A DNA stretch of 64,000 bases from SP197 sp965242595 (GCA_965242595.1 OZ251464.1:1612001-1676000); one strand, 5' to 3'. Shown: positions 45,496 through 56,009, numbered from the stretch's first letter. Made by a program: numbers and translations. The notes: generated by a model from the letters alone, not told the origin.

Positions 45496-46199
45496 TCATC
45501 CTCCCAGGAAGGCGCGGCGGACGCCGGCATCGGCCAGCAGGGCGGCGCCGCTGGCGGTGTGGCGGTTTTCCCCCGTGACCAGGATGTAGCCGGTATCGGC
45601 GATGGCCAGGGCGCGGGCGGCGTTCTGTTCGGCCATCAGCACGGCGACGCCGCTGCGGGCGATGGCGACGATGTGATCGAACAGCTCGTCCATGACGATG
45701 GGCGCGACGCCGGCGGTAGGCTCGTCCAGCATCAGCACGGCCGGTTCGGTCATCAGGGCGCGCCCCACCGCCAGCTGCTGGCGCTGGCCGCCGGAGAGCG
45801 CGCCGGCGAGCTGGGCGCGTTTCTGCCGCAGCACCGGAAACAGGGCGAAGACCCGCTCCATGGCCGCGCCCGCGCCGCTGTCGCGGCGCAGCCAGGCGCC
45901 CATCTCCAGGTTTTCCTCCACCGTCATGGCGGCGAACACATTGGCGGTCTGAGGCACGAAGGCCATGCCGCGCCGCACCCGGGCCTGGGGCGCCAGGGAC
46001 GTGATCTCCTCCCCGTCCAGCGTCACCCTGCCCTGCCGCAGCCGGACCATGCCGAACAGCGCCTTCATGGCGGTGGATTTGCCGGCGCCGTTGGGGCCGG
46101 CGATCACGGCGATCCGCCCCGCCTCGGCACAGATGGCGCAGCCGCGCAGGATGTCGGCGCCACCATAGCCGCCGACCATGCCTGCGCCGGCGAGCGCGG

Positions 46200-46203
<4 letters not shown>
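45496..46203 (-). CDS. Branched-chain amino acid ABC transporter ATP-binding protein (LivF type)
   Basis: This is one of two cytoplasmic ATPases of the transporter, 235 aa. Walker A is GPNGAGKSTAMKALFG, the ABC signature is LSGGQRQQLAVGRALM and Walker B is VLMLDEPTAGVAP. The form PNGAGKST-MK with a short C-terminus marks LivF. It overlaps livG by an ATGA-type junction. Confidence 0.94.
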
Positions 46204-46976
<773 letters not shown>

Positions 46977-47055
46977 GGCCCGATCATGGCGTCCCCCTGG
47001 TCATGGTATCCGCAGCGGGGACAGAGAGGGGCGGTTGCCCGCCCTCCCCTGCCCC

Positions 47056-47097
47056 GTCAGCGAATACGGTCAGCGAATCTGGCCCCCGTCAGCGAAT
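47056..47097. repeat. Short tandem copies of the livK-type gene end
   Basis: GTCAGCGAAT occurs three times, starting at 47056, 47069 and 47088. The third contains the stop codon of the solute-binding protein gene, so the others look like slippage copies of that gene's last bases. Confidence 0.7.
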
Positions 47098-48297
47098 CTT
47101 GACAGTGACGAAGGCGCCGTCCTGGACCTCGAGCTCCTTGTAGCTGCCGAAGGTCTCGCCGACATCGTTCAGGGCGATCCCGGTGGCGCCGACATAATCG
47201 ACCGCGCCGCCGCCGGCGAGCAGCTCCAGACCGCGCGCGAGCTCGCCAGGACCGATCTCCTCGCCCGGCCCGTTGGCGACCGCCATGATGTTGTCGCGGA
47301 TCGCCTGGCGGTCGGCCGAACCGGCCGCGCCGATGGCGAGGGCGACCAGCGCGGCCGCATCGTAGGATTCGGCGCAGAACGGGCAATCGCCCTTCAGCCC
47401 GTTCTCCTCGGCCAGGGCGACGAAGCTCCTGGCCTGGGGCGAATCGGAACCCGGCAGGGTGGCGATAGCGCCTTCCAGGTCGGGGCCGATGGCCTCGATC
47501 AGGGTCTCGCCGATCATGCCGTCGGCCAGCACGAAGTTGGCGAAGGCACCGGTATCGACCGCCGCCTGGATGACGCCCTTGCCGCCCTGATCGACATAGC
47601 CGAACACGGCCAGGCGGTCGGCGCCGGAGGCGGAAAGGGTCGCCACCTCGGCCGCGTAATCGGCCTTGCCGTCCTCATGCGGCACCGATGCCGCGATGGC
47701 ACCGCCCATGGCCTGGAAGGCCTGCTGGAAGCTGTCGGCCAGCCCCTTGCCATAGTCGTTGTTGGTGTAGGTGACGGCGACCTCGGAGATGCCGCGATCC
47801 ATCAGCACCTCGGCCAGCACTTCGCCCTGGCGCGCGTCCGAAGGCGCGGTGCGGAAGAAGAAGCCGTTGTCGTCGATGGTGGAAAGGGCGGGCGAGGTGG
47901 CGGAGGGCGAGATCATCGCCACGCCGTTGGGAACGGCGACATTGTTGGCGATGGCCGTGGTGACGCCGGAACAATCGGCGCCGACGATGGCTGCCACCCC
48001 GTCGGAGGCGACCAGGCGTTCGGCGGCGGCGGTGGCGGCAGACGAATCGATGCAGGTGGAATCGCCGCGCACCGGCACCAGGGCGGCCCCGCCCGGCAGC
48101 AGGCCCGATTGCGACGCCTCGGCGAGCGCCAGTTCGGCCGCTGCCGCCATGTCCGGGGTGAGCGATTCGATGGGGCCGGTGAAGCCCACGATGACACCGA
48201 TGGGGATCTCTTCCTGGGCGGTTGCGGCGCCCGCCAGCGCCCAGACGGCCGTGGCGGCGGCGGCAAGTTTCAAAGTGCGATTCACGATGCGATTCAT
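47089..48297 (-). CDS. Branched-chain amino acid ABC transporter substrate-binding protein
   Basis: This is the periplasmic binding protein of the transporter (Peripla_BP_6 type), 402 aa. A signal peptide spans about residues 1-27 (ALAGAATAQ at the cleavage region), followed by IPIGVIVGFTGPIESLTPDM, GADCSGVTTAIANNVAVPNG and YTNNDYGKGLADSFQQAF. It is the first liv-type gene, with livG, livF, livH and livM downstream. A homocysteine methyltransferase gene lies 126 nt upstream on the same strand; the ligand is unknown. Confidence 0.93.
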   Translation of the reverse strand: MNRIVNRTLKLAAAATAVWALAGAATAQEEIPIGVIVGFTGPIESLTPDMAAAAELALAEASQSGLLPGGAALVPVRGDSTCIDSSAATAAAERLVASDGVAAIVGADCSGVTTAIANNVAVPNGVAMISPSATSPALSTIDDNGFFFRTAPSDARQGEVLAEVLMDRGISEVAVTYTNNDYGKGLADSFQQAFQAMGGAIAASVPHEDGKADYAAEVATLSASGADRLAVFGYVDQGGKGVIQAAVDTGAFANFVLADGMIGETLIEAIGPDLEGAIATLPGSDSPQARSFVALAEENGLKGDCPFCAESYDAAALVALAIGAAGSADRQAIRDNIMAVANGPGEEIGPGELARGLELLAGGGAVDYVGATGIALNDVGETFGSYKELEVQDGAFVTVKIR

Positions 48298-48423
48298 GGG
48301 CCTGTGTCCTCCCGATGGCGTGGCCGGCGCGGAAGGGATCGCAACCGTCCCTGCCTGCCGGGGCACGGATTCATGCCCATTAAAAGGCGCGGCGCAACGA
48401 AAGAATGTCCCGGCGGGGGCTCG

Positions 48424-49347
48424 CTATGCCCGCCGCAGCGGCGCCAGCGCCCGGATATGGTCCGGCCCCAGGCCGCAGCAGCCGCCGAAGACCTGCACGC
48501 CCTGGCGGCGCCAGGCGCGGGCGTGGCAGGCGAGATCGCCGGGGGCGACGATGTTTTCGAAGCGCCAGCGCGGCATCTGGAAAAAGCCGGAATCGGGATA
48601 GGCCATCGTCGGCCCGTGCCAGGACCGCTTCAGCACCTCCAGCGCCGGCGCCATGGCGGCGACCGGCGTGTGCATGACGCCCACCGCCTCGGGCCTGCCT
48701 TTCAGCGCGGCGGCGACGCTCTCCCGGAAGGGATAGCCCTCCCACACGAAGCTCAGCACCTCGGCGCCTTGCAGCCGGGCGCTGAGGCCGCACCAATAGG
48801 GCAGCCCGCTTTCCTCGGCCGCCGTGATCGCGGCGGCGATATGCAGGGGGCGCGACATCATCTCCAGGATCAGCAGCTCGGCGCCGGCCGCGGCCGCCGC
48901 CGCGGCGACCTCGCAAAGATTGTCGCGCACCCGATCTGGCGGCGGGCGCAGCGCCGGATCGTCGCGGGCGGCGCCGGCCACCATCGGCATCTGATGGGAG
49001 AGCGAGGCGGCCACGACCACCTGCCGGCCGGCGCCCGCATTGGCGCGGGCCTCGAGGGCGATCTCCACCGCGCGGCGGGTGAGCGCGGCCGCCATGGTGC
49101 CGACGCCCGCCATTTCCAACATGTGGCGGGCGTTGGAAAAGGTGTTGGCGACGACGATATCGGCCCCGGCGCGGATATAGTCTTCGTGGATGGCAAGCAG
49201 CAGCCCGGGGGCGGTTTCGGTGGCCAGCGCGCACCAGGCGCCGTGGCTCATGGCGGCGCCGCGCCGTTCCAGCTCGGTACCGGTGGCGCCGTCCAGCAGC
49301 ACCGCGCCGCCCTGTGCCAGCCGCTGGCGGATGGCGGCCATGGTCAT
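48424..49347 (-). CDS. Homocysteine S-methyltransferase family protein
   Basis: The 307-aa product belongs to the zinc-dependent homocysteine/betaine S-methyltransferase family. It opens VLLDGATGTELERRG and has ANTFSNARHML. The zinc ligands are at the C-terminus in FGGCCGLGPDHIRAL, with a third expected Cys around WCGLSARL. Whether it uses S-methylmethionine, betaine or another donor is not clear. It is placed just upstream of the liv-type transporter, which may import its substrate. Confidence 0.88.
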   Translation of the reverse strand: MTMAAIRQRLAQGGAVLLDGATGTELERRGAAMSHGAWCALATETAPGLLLAIHEDYIRAGADIVVANTFSNARHMLEMAGVGTMAAALTRRAVEIALEARANAGAGRQVVVAASLSHQMPMVAGAARDDPALRPPPDRVRDNLCEVAAAAAAAGAELLILEMMSRPLHIAAAITAAEESGLPYWCGLSARLQGAEVLSFVWEGYPFRESVAAALKGRPEAVGVMHTPVAAMAPALEVLKRSWHGPTMAYPDSGFFQMPRWRFENIVAPGDLACHARAWRRQGVQVFGGCCGLGPDHIRALAPLRRA

Positions 49348-49452
49348 GGCTGTCTCCCCTTCCCTCGTTCAGGCCCATTTCGGGCCCCTTGCGGGCGCGC
49401 AGCCTAGACCGGCAGGCGGGCGCCGCGCCATGCCGCCCGCCCTGCCGGGGCG

Positions 49453-49562
49453 CGGCCGCAAGGGTGTCACAGGGCTGTCGCAAGGCTGTCATGGGGCAGT
49501 TGCGCGACAGCTCCCCGACACCCGCCCGGCACCCCCGTGACACCCTCATGACACCCTTGCGA
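49453..49562. repeat. 11-bp-periodic repeat array, locus 4
   Basis: Ten 11-bp units run in phase. CTGTC-type units (GTGTCACAGGG, CTGTCGCAAGG, CTGTCATGGGG) come first and complementary units follow (CAGTTGCGCGA, CAGCTCCCCGA, CACCCCCGTGA, CACCCTCATGA, CACCCTTGCGA). The outer ends form a perfect 13-bp inverted repeat, CGCAAGGGTGTCA-type. This is the clearest example of the family and fills the 304-bp gap between two divergent genes, in which nothing else was seen. Confidence 0.75.
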
Positions 49563-49651
49563 GTGGGCGGCGGGGCATCCGGCCGGCGTTGGCGGTTGAC
49601 CCTGGCGGACAACGGGCTAGGCTGGCCGCTCCCAATCGTGAGGACACCGAT

Positions 49652-50743
49652 ATGAACCGCATCTTTCCCACCACCAGGCGGCGGGCGCTGAAGGGGGCGC
49701 TGGCCGCTTCCGGCGCGCTGGCGGCGCCTGCGGTGCTGCGCCGCGCCTGGGCGGCCGAGCCGATCAGGGTTTCGTCCTATGGCGGCTTTTTCGAGGACTC
49801 GCTGTCCGAATACGCCTATCCGGAGTTCACCAAGGTTTCCGGCATCGAGATCGAGACGGTTTCGCAGCCGGGCGGTTTCGAATGGTTCGTGCAGCTGAAG
49901 ACCAGCATCGAAACCGGAACCCCGGCGGTGGACATCACCATGGGCGCCCAGGGTTCCATGCGCCGCGCCAAGGAGATCTTCATTCCTCTGGAGGCGGGCG
50001 ATGTGCCCAACCTGGCCAATGTTCCGGACTATCTGATCCTGAGAAACGAGGCCGGAAAGCCGCTGGGCGCGCCGGCGCTCTCCTGGTATGCCACCTTCGT
50101 GACCAACAGCGATGTCTGGCCGGAGGCGCCCACCAGCTGGGCCGATGCCTGGGATCCCAAGTTCGAGGACGAGTTCGGCTGGGCCAAGCAGCTTTCCTCC
50201 AGCTATCTGATCGACGTCGTCACCAAGACCTTCTTCGGCAACGACCGGGCGATGATGGAGAGCGAGGAGGGCCTGGAGCAGTGCATGCAGAAGGCGGCCG
50301 AGCTCAAGAACAGCGTGAGGCTGTGGTATCGCGACGAAGGCCAGTTCCAGGCCATGCTGCAATCGGGCGAGCTGACCGGCGGCCAGTATTACCACGACGT
50401 GACCTGGATCATGATCTCCGAGGGCTTTCCGATGCGCTCCACCTTCCCCAAGGAAGGCGGCATCATCGATTTCGGCTCCTGGTGCCTGGTGCAGGGCACG
50501 CAGAAAGCCGATGCCTGCAAGGAGTTCATGAACTGGTGCCTTTCGCCCGAGGCCCAGACCACCATCACCGACAATCTGTGGACCGCGCCGGTGCTGCCGC
50601 GCGACATGCTGCCCAATCTCAGCGACGAGGCGTTCAACCGCGCCTCCAGCACGGTGGAGCCGATCGTTCCCAACTACGACCTTTATGTGGAAAAGGGCGA
50701 CTGGATCGATCAGCGCTGGGACGAGCTGCTGTTCGACGTGTGA
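49652..50743 (+). CDS. Extracellular solute-binding protein, PotD/PotF type
   Basis: This 363-aa binding protein resembles those for spermidine/putrescine or related cations. The N-terminus TTRRRALKGALAASGALAAP looks like a Tat signal (twin arginines). Later segments VSSYGGFFEDSLSEYAYPEF and EFMNWCLSPEAQTTITDN are typical of the PotD family. No permease or ATPase genes follow, so it is an orphan here. The gene ends at a strong shared terminator facing the next gene. Confidence 0.9.
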   Translation: MNRIFPTTRRRALKGALAASGALAAPAVLRRAWAAEPIRVSSYGGFFEDSLSEYAYPEFTKVSGIEIETVSQPGGFEWFVQLKTSIETGTPAVDITMGAQGSMRRAKEIFIPLEAGDVPNLANVPDYLILRNEAGKPLGAPALSWYATFVTNSDVWPEAPTSWADAWDPKFEDEFGWAKQLSSSYLIDVVTKTFFGNDRAMMESEEGLEQCMQKAAELKNSVRLWYRDEGQFQAMLQSGELTGGQYYHDVTWIMISEGFPMRSTFPKEGGIIDFGSWCLVQGTQKADACKEFMNWCLSPEAQTTITDNLWTAPVLPRDMLPNLSDEAFNRASSTVEPIVPNYDLYVEKGDWIDQRWDELLFDV

Positions 50744-50775
50744 CGCGCTCCCACATGTTCCCGTCTGGGGACGCA

Positions 50776-50809
50776 AAAAGGGCCGGAGCGGTGCCGCTCC
50801 GGCCCTTTT
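50776..50809. terminator. Bidirectional rho-independent terminator
   Basis: A perfect GC-rich stem (GGGCCGGAGCGG with CCGCTCCGGCCC) is flanked by AAAAA on one side and TTTT on the other. It lies between two convergent solute-binding protein genes and can end transcription from both. Confidence 0.9.
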
Positions 50810-50830
50810 CTTATCTGCCGCTCCCGCCGC

Positions 50831-52405
50831 TCAGGCCTTGGCGAACCTCTTCCAGAGCATGCGCCCGTCGGGCGTGAAGGCGGGCACGATGTCGGCGCGA
50901 TAGATGGTGGGCGTGAACTCGTGGGTGATGAAGCGGTAACAGCCCGATTCCTCCATCAGATCCTGCATGCGGCGATACATGCCGTCGCGGACCGCCGGGT
51001 CCATGGTGACCAGGGCCCGGGCGTGGAGCTCCGCGAATTCCGCGTTGTCGAAACGCTCCCAGTTCCAGATGCCGACCTGCTGCGGCGTGAACCACATGGT
51101 GTACCAGCCGGGATCGGGCTGGGACGAGAAGCGCGAATACATCAGCTGCAAATCCTTCCAGGCATCGCCCGAGGATTCGTCGCCCATGGTCCACCACACG
51201 CCCGGATCGTGGACGTTGATCTCCGCCTCGATGCCGACATCGGCCAGATTGGCCTGGATCACCTGGCAGGCGGCGAGATAGGTGGACTTGTTGAGGGTGT
51301 CGAGACGGCAGGAGAAGCCGCCCTCCATGCCCGCCTCCTTCAGCAGCTGGCGCGCCCTGTCCGGATCGCCTTCGGCCGGGACGATGTTGGCGTCGCGATG
51401 GCCGGTCAGCCCGGGCGGAACGATGCCGGTGGAAGGCTCGGCCAGGCCGAAATAGGCCGCCTCCAGAATCTGGCGCACATCGATGGCATACTGGACCGCC
51501 TGGCGCAGGCGGATGTCCTGGAACAGCTCGTTGTCCTTGTTGATGCCCATCCAGACATATTTCAGGGACGGATGCTGGGCCAGCACGGAGTTTTCGGGCG
51601 GGTTGGCGGTCAGCTCCGGCACCGAGGTCACGGGGACCGTGGTGACGTCCAGGTCGCCGGCCAGAAAGCCCACCTCGGCCGCCTGCTCGTCCACGATGGG
51701 GTAGATCTCGATCTCGTCGAAATCCGGGTTGGCGTGGGGACCGCTATAGCCCTCGCGAACGGCCAGGGTGAGCTTTTGCGACGGCAGCCATTCGCGGATC
51801 TCGTAAGGCCCGCAGACCGCCGGCGGCATGGCTTCGTAACGCTTGCCGTCCAGCGCCTCCACCGCCGCCTTGCACACGATCATGCCGCGCCCGGCGGCCA
51901 TGGTGGTGGTCCACAGCGGCGCATAGGGTTCCTTCAGAACGATGGTGCCGCTGCGGTCGTCGGTCACCTCCACGCTTTCCAGCGCGCCCCAGTCCTCGGC
52001 ATAGGGCGAGGCCATCTCCGGGTCGGCGATGCGCTCGTAGGAGAACTTCACATCGGCGGCGGTGACCTCGCCGAAGCCGTTGCTCCAGCCGATGTCGTTC
52101 CTCAGCGTGAAATTGACATGGGTATCGTCCACCTGCTCGATCTCGGCGGCCGCCTCCAGCTCCCAGCCCCACTGGTCGCCGGCCTTGGGCATCACCAGGG
52201 CCAGTTGCAGGCAGGAGTTCACGTCGGATTCGGGCGCCGACAGGATATAGCCCGGATCCAGCACCTGGATGTCGGAGTAGTTTCTCACCCGCAGCGCATG
52301 GCCGTCGGCGCGGGCGCTGCCGGTGGCCATGCTGCCGGCGGCGGCAGCGGCGCCGGTTGCCGCCATGAAGCGGCGGCGCGACAGGGTGAATTTACGATCG
52401 GACAT
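50831..52405 (-). CDS. ABC transporter substrate-binding protein, family 5
   Basis: This is a 524-aa binding protein of the dipeptide/oligopeptide/nickel family (SBP_bac_5). A Tat signal is clear: LSRRRFMAATGAAAAAGSMA. The family core shows as TLRNDIGWSNGFGEVTAADV, RLRQAVQYAIDVRQILEAAY and WERFDNAEF near the end. It has no adjacent permease or ATPase genes. A second, different member of the family is encoded at 54304-55956. Confidence 0.9.
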   Translation of the reverse strand: MSDRKFTLSRRRFMAATGAAAAAGSMATGSARADGHALRVRNYSDIQVLDPGYILSAPESDVNSCLQLALVMPKAGDQWGWELEAAAEIEQVDDTHVNFTLRNDIGWSNGFGEVTAADVKFSYERIADPEMASPYAEDWGALESVEVTDDRSGTIVLKEPYAPLWTTTMAAGRGMIVCKAAVEALDGKRYEAMPPAVCGPYEIREWLPSQKLTLAVREGYSGPHANPDFDEIEIYPIVDEQAAEVGFLAGDLDVTTVPVTSVPELTANPPENSVLAQHPSLKYVWMGINKDNELFQDIRLRQAVQYAIDVRQILEAAYFGLAEPSTGIVPPGLTGHRDANIVPAEGDPDRARQLLKEAGMEGGFSCRLDTLNKSTYLAACQVIQANLADVGIEAEINVHDPGVWWTMGDESSGDAWKDLQLMYSRFSSQPDPGWYTMWFTPQQVGIWNWERFDNAEFAELHARALVTMDPAVRDGMYRRMQDLMEESGCYRFITHEFTPTIYRADIVPAFTPDGRMLWKRFAKA

Positions 52406-52551
52406 GATGGACCTCCCCGGTCTCGGTTGGCGCGGGGGCTTCCTCCCCCGCCATGTTGCTGCGCGATGCTAGCCGAAAACCGGGCGCGGCGAAAAGGGGC
52501 GCGGGCAAGCGGCCCCATGGAATCGACCAGGGGGCCGGCCCATGGAATTGG

Positions 52552-53103
52552 CTAGGGGGCCACGTCGGCGGCGACGCGCAGCCTGACGATGCGGTCGGGT
52601 TCGGCCACCATGCCGTTGTCGGCGGCATCGCCCTTGGCGAGGCCGTCGATCAGCTCCATGCCTTCGACCACCTCGCCCCAGACCGTGTAGAGGCCGTCGA
52701 GATGGGAGGCCCTGGCATAGCAGATGAAGAACTGGCTGTCGGCGCTGTCGGGCGCGGCCGCCCGGGCCATCGACACCGTGCCGCGCATATGGGGCGTTGG
52801 CGTGAACTCGGCCGCCAGCTGCTGGCCCGAACCGCCGCGCCCGGTGCCGGTGGGATCGCCGGTCTGGGCCATGAAGCCGGCGATGACGCGGTGGAAGGGC
52901 ACGCCGTCGTAGAAGCCCTCCCGCGCCAGCTGCTTGATGCGCGCGACATGGGCGGGCGCCAGATCGGGCCGCATGGCGATGACCACCCGCCCGCTCTCGA
53001 GCTCCATATAGAGGGTGTTTTCGGCATCGGCGGCCGGCGCTGGCGCGGCGAAGGCCACCATGGCGGCGCCGAGCGCGGCGGCGAGGAAGGGTGGTTTTTT
53101 CAC
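52552..53103 (-). CDS. Peptidyl-prolyl cis-trans isomerase, cyclophilin type
   Basis: The 183-aa product is an exported cyclophilin. A signal peptide (LAAALGAAMVAFAAPAPA) covers about residues 7-24. The catalytic segment is FYDGVPFHRVIAGFMAQTGD and later parts are GTVSMARAAAPDSADSQFFI and LDGLYTVWGEVVEGME, all typical of the family. It probably helps fold periplasmic proteins. Confidence 0.93.
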   Translation of the reverse strand: MKKPPFLAAALGAAMVAFAAPAPAADAENTLYMELESGRVVIAMRPDLAPAHVARIKQLAREGFYDGVPFHRVIAGFMAQTGDPTGTGRGGSGQQLAAEFTPTPHMRGTVSMARAAAPDSADSQFFICYARASHLDGLYTVWGEVVEGMELIDGLAKGDAADNGMVAEPDRIVRLRVAADVAP

Positions 53104-53186
53104 GGCATGGGCTCCCTGTCTGACGTTCCTTGCCCGGCGTCCTTATCGGGCCCTGGGCGGCGAGGCGATGGGCGGGGCGGCAGGTC

Positions 53187-54155
53187 TCAGGCGCCGCCGC
53201 GCCGCCCGGCCACGGAATCGGCCAGGAGGCAGAGCAGCTCGAACATGAAGGTGGCGCCGGTGAGCGCGGTCAACCCGGAGGGATCGAAGGGCGGGGCCAC
53301 CTCCACCACATCGGCGCCCACCAGCGCCAGGCCCTGGAGGCCGCGCAGCAGCTGTTGCGCCTCGCGCGTGGTCAGGCCGCCGATCTCCGGCGTCCCGGTG
53401 CCGGGCGCGAACACCGGATCCAGGCCATCGACATCGAAGCTGACATAGACCGGCCCCGCGCCCACCACCCGCCGGGCTTCGGCGATCACGGACTCCATGC
53501 CCATGCGCATGACGTCTTCGATATAGAGCACCGTCATGCCGCTGCTTTCGGCGAACGCCATGTCGTCGCTGCGGTAGATGGAACCGCGAATGCCGATCTG
53601 CACCGTGCGGACGGCATCCAGCAGGCCCTCCTCGACGGCGCGGCGGAAAGGCGTGCCATGGGTGTAGAGGTTGTCGCCGAAATAGCGGTCGTTGGTGTCG
53701 CTGTGGGCATCGATATGCACCATGCCGAGCGGCCGCTCGGCGGCGATGGCGCGCATGATCGGCAGGGTGATCAGGTGGTCGCCGCCGGCGCTCAGCGGCA
53801 GGGCGCCGGCCGCATGCACCCGCCGGTAAAAGGCCTGGATGCGGGCCAGCGTGTCCATCGGGTCGATGGGGTTCACCGGGCAATCGCCGAGATCCGCCAC
53901 CCGCGCCAGCTCGTAGGGCGCCAGCCGGCTGGCGTGGTGAACCTTGCGCATCAGGCTGGACTGGTTGCGAATCTCGCGCGGGCCGTGGCGGGCGCCGGCC
54001 CGGTTGGTGGTGCCACCGTCCCAGGGCACGCCGATCAGCGCGATGTCGAGGCCGGCGGGATCGCGCACCGCCGGCAGGCGCATGAAGGTGGGGATGTCGG
54101 CGAAACGCGGCACCAGGGCCGCATCCACCGGCTGGTTGAAGGCGTCGCCGGTCAT
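53187..54155 (-). CDS. speB: Agmatinase-type ureohydrolase
   Basis: This is a manganese-dependent ureohydrolase of 322 aa. Metal ligands appear in ALPLSAGGDHLITLP, MVHIDAHSDTNDRYFG and VYVSFDVDGLDPVFAPGTGT. It fits agmatinase best (releasing urea from agmatine), but guanidinobutyrase and related guanidino hydrolases share these motifs. Polyamine-type and peptide-type binding proteins are nearby, and urease accessory genes lie about 5 kb away. The start giving MTGDAFNQPV is preferred to upstream in-frame sites that lack homology. Confidence 0.85.
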   Translation of the reverse strand: MTGDAFNQPVDAALVPRFADIPTFMRLPAVRDPAGLDIALIGVPWDGGTTNRAGARHGPREIRNQSSLMRKVHHASRLAPYELARVADLGDCPVNPIDPMDTLARIQAFYRRVHAAGALPLSAGGDHLITLPIMRAIAAERPLGMVHIDAHSDTNDRYFGDNLYTHGTPFRRAVEEGLLDAVRTVQIGIRGSIYRSDDMAFAESSGMTVLYIEDVMRMGMESVIAEARRVVGAGPVYVSFDVDGLDPVFAPGTGTPEIGGLTTREAQQLLRGLQGLALVGADVVEVAPPFDPSGLTALTGATFMFELLCLLADSVAGRRGGA

Positions 54156-54303
54156 GGGCCGCGACGATGCCACGGCCCGGGGCGGCCCGCAACGCCGCCC
54201 TCCCCCGCCCGGCGCGCAAAAAATGCGCCGGCGGCGTTGCGGCCCCGCCCGGCGCCCCCTATAATCGCGGCGTGCATAACGACGAACGGGAGGACATCGC
54301 GTC

Positions 54304-55956
54304 ATGGCACACCACCCCTATTTCGGCAGGCTGCAGGAGCAGCTGGCGGAGGGCCGCCTCGACCGGCGCGAATTCGTCCGCAACTCGGCCCTGCTCGGCG
54401 TCTCGGCCGCCACCGCCTATGCCGTGGCCGCCGGCATCCTCGGCGAGGATATGGCGCCCAGAAAAGCCGCCGCCCAGGACAAGCCCATGGGCGGCACCAT
54501 GCGCATCGCCATGCGCGTCTATGTCATCGACAACCCGCATACCTTCTCCTGGGTGATCGATTCCAACATCGCCCGCCAGGTCTGCGGCTATCTCACCCGC
54601 ACCGGCACCGACAACGTCACCCGCCCCGACCTGCTGGAAGGCTGGGAGGCCAGCGACGACCTGCTGACCTGGACGCTGAAGATGCGCCCGGGGGTGATGT
54701 GGCACGACGGGCGCGCCTTCACCGCCGAAGACGCCGCCTGGAACATCGGCCATTGCCTGGACCCCGAAACCGGTTCGTCGGTGCTGGGCCTGATGAAGGG
54801 CTATATGATGAACGACGACGGTTCGGCCCTGTGGGACGCCAACGCCATCGAGGTGGTGGACGACCTGACGCTGCGGCTGAACACCCGTTCCGCCAACATC
54901 GCCATTCCGGAGCATCTGTTCCACTATCCGCTGCTGATCGTCGATCCGGCCGAAGATGGCGTGTTCGGCGTCGGCTCCAACGGCACCGGCGCCTACAAGC
55001 TGGAAGAGCATGTGGTGGGCGAGAAATCGGTGCTGGTGAACGCCCAGAACGCGAGCTGGCACGGCGAAGGCCCCTATCTCGACCGCATCGAGTTCGTGGA
55101 TCTGGGCGACGATCCCTCGGCCGCCATCGGCGCCATGGCCTCGAAGCAGGTTCATGCCGTGGACCAGGGCGACATCGTGCAGCTGGACGCCTACAGCGCC
55201 ATGCCCCATGTCCAGGTCAACACCGCCAACACCGCCCAGACCGCGGTGGTGCGGGGCCAGGTCGATGCCGCGCCGTTCGACGACCCGCGCGTGCGCAAGG
55301 CGCTGCGGCTGGCGATCGACACGCCGCCGGTGCTGGAAGCGGCCCATCGCGGCGTGGGCGCCGCAGCGGAGCATCACCATGTGGCGCCGATCCATCCCGA
55401 CTATGCGGAACTGCCGTTCATGGCCCGCGATGTCGAGGGCGCCAGGGCCCTGCTGGCCGAGGCCGGCTATGGCGACGGCCTGGAGCTGGAGATCGCCTGC
55501 AAGAAGGATCCGGCCTGGGAGCTGCTGGCCGTCCAGGCCATGGTGGAACAGTGGAAGGAAGCCGGCATCGACGTCGCCATCAACCTGATGCCGTCGGACC
55601 AGTTCTGGGAGGTGTGGGACAAGGTGCCGTTCGGCTTCACCTCCTGGACCCACCGTCCGCTGGGCTTCATGGTGCTGGGTCTGGCCTATCGCACCGGCGT
55701 GCCGTGGAACGAATCGCATTACGCCAATGCCGAGTTCGACTCCAAGCTGACCCAGGCCGAAGGCATCCTGGATGTGGAGGCCAGGCGCGCGGTGATGGCC
55801 GAGCTGCAAGGCATCATGCAGGAGGACGGGCCGATCGTGCAGCCGGTGTGGCGGGCGATCTACAATGTCGCCGATACCCGGGTGATGGGCTTCGACATGC
55901 ACCCCACCAGCTACATTTTCGGCGAGGCGCTGGCGGTCAAGGCTTCCACCACCTGA
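54304..55956 (+). CDS. ABC transporter substrate-binding protein, family 5
   Basis: This is a 550-aa periplasmic binding protein of the dipeptide/oligopeptide family. The N-terminus has a Tat-like signal after a short leader (RLDRREFVRNSALLGVSAAT). Core segments include TWTLKMRPGVMWHDGRAFTA, DPRVRKALRLAIDTPPVLEA and FTSWTHRPLGFMV. It is divergent from the agmatinase gene, has no permease or ATPase partner here, and ends at its own terminator. Confidence 0.9.
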   Translation: MAHHPYFGRLQEQLAEGRLDRREFVRNSALLGVSAATAYAVAAGILGEDMAPRKAAAQDKPMGGTMRIAMRVYVIDNPHTFSWVIDSNIARQVCGYLTRTGTDNVTRPDLLEGWEASDDLLTWTLKMRPGVMWHDGRAFTAEDAAWNIGHCLDPETGSSVLGLMKGYMMNDDGSALWDANAIEVVDDLTLRLNTRSANIAIPEHLFHYPLLIVDPAEDGVFGVGSNGTGAYKLEEHVVGEKSVLVNAQNASWHGEGPYLDRIEFVDLGDDPSAAIGAMASKQVHAVDQGDIVQLDAYSAMPHVQVNTANTAQTAVVRGQVDAAPFDDPRVRKALRLAIDTPPVLEAAHRGVGAAAEHHHVAPIHPDYAELPFMARDVEGARALLAEAGYGDGLELEIACKKDPAWELLAVQAMVEQWKEAGIDVAINLMPSDQFWEVWDKVPFGFTSWTHRPLGFMVLGLAYRTGVPWNESHYANAEFDSKLTQAEGILDVEARRAVMAELQGIMQEDGPIVQPVWRAIYNVADTRVMGFDMHPTSYIFGEALAVKASTT

Positions 55957-55980
55957 GCCAGCCGACGCATACTGTTCCGG

Positions 55981-56009
55981 AAGGGGGCCGCCGCGCCCCC
56001 TTCTTTTTT
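55981..56009 (+). terminator. Rho-independent terminator
   Basis: The stem AAGGGGGC/GCCCCCTT with a 6-nt loop is followed by CTTTTTT. It lies 24 nt after the stop of the binding protein gene. Confidence 0.85.
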
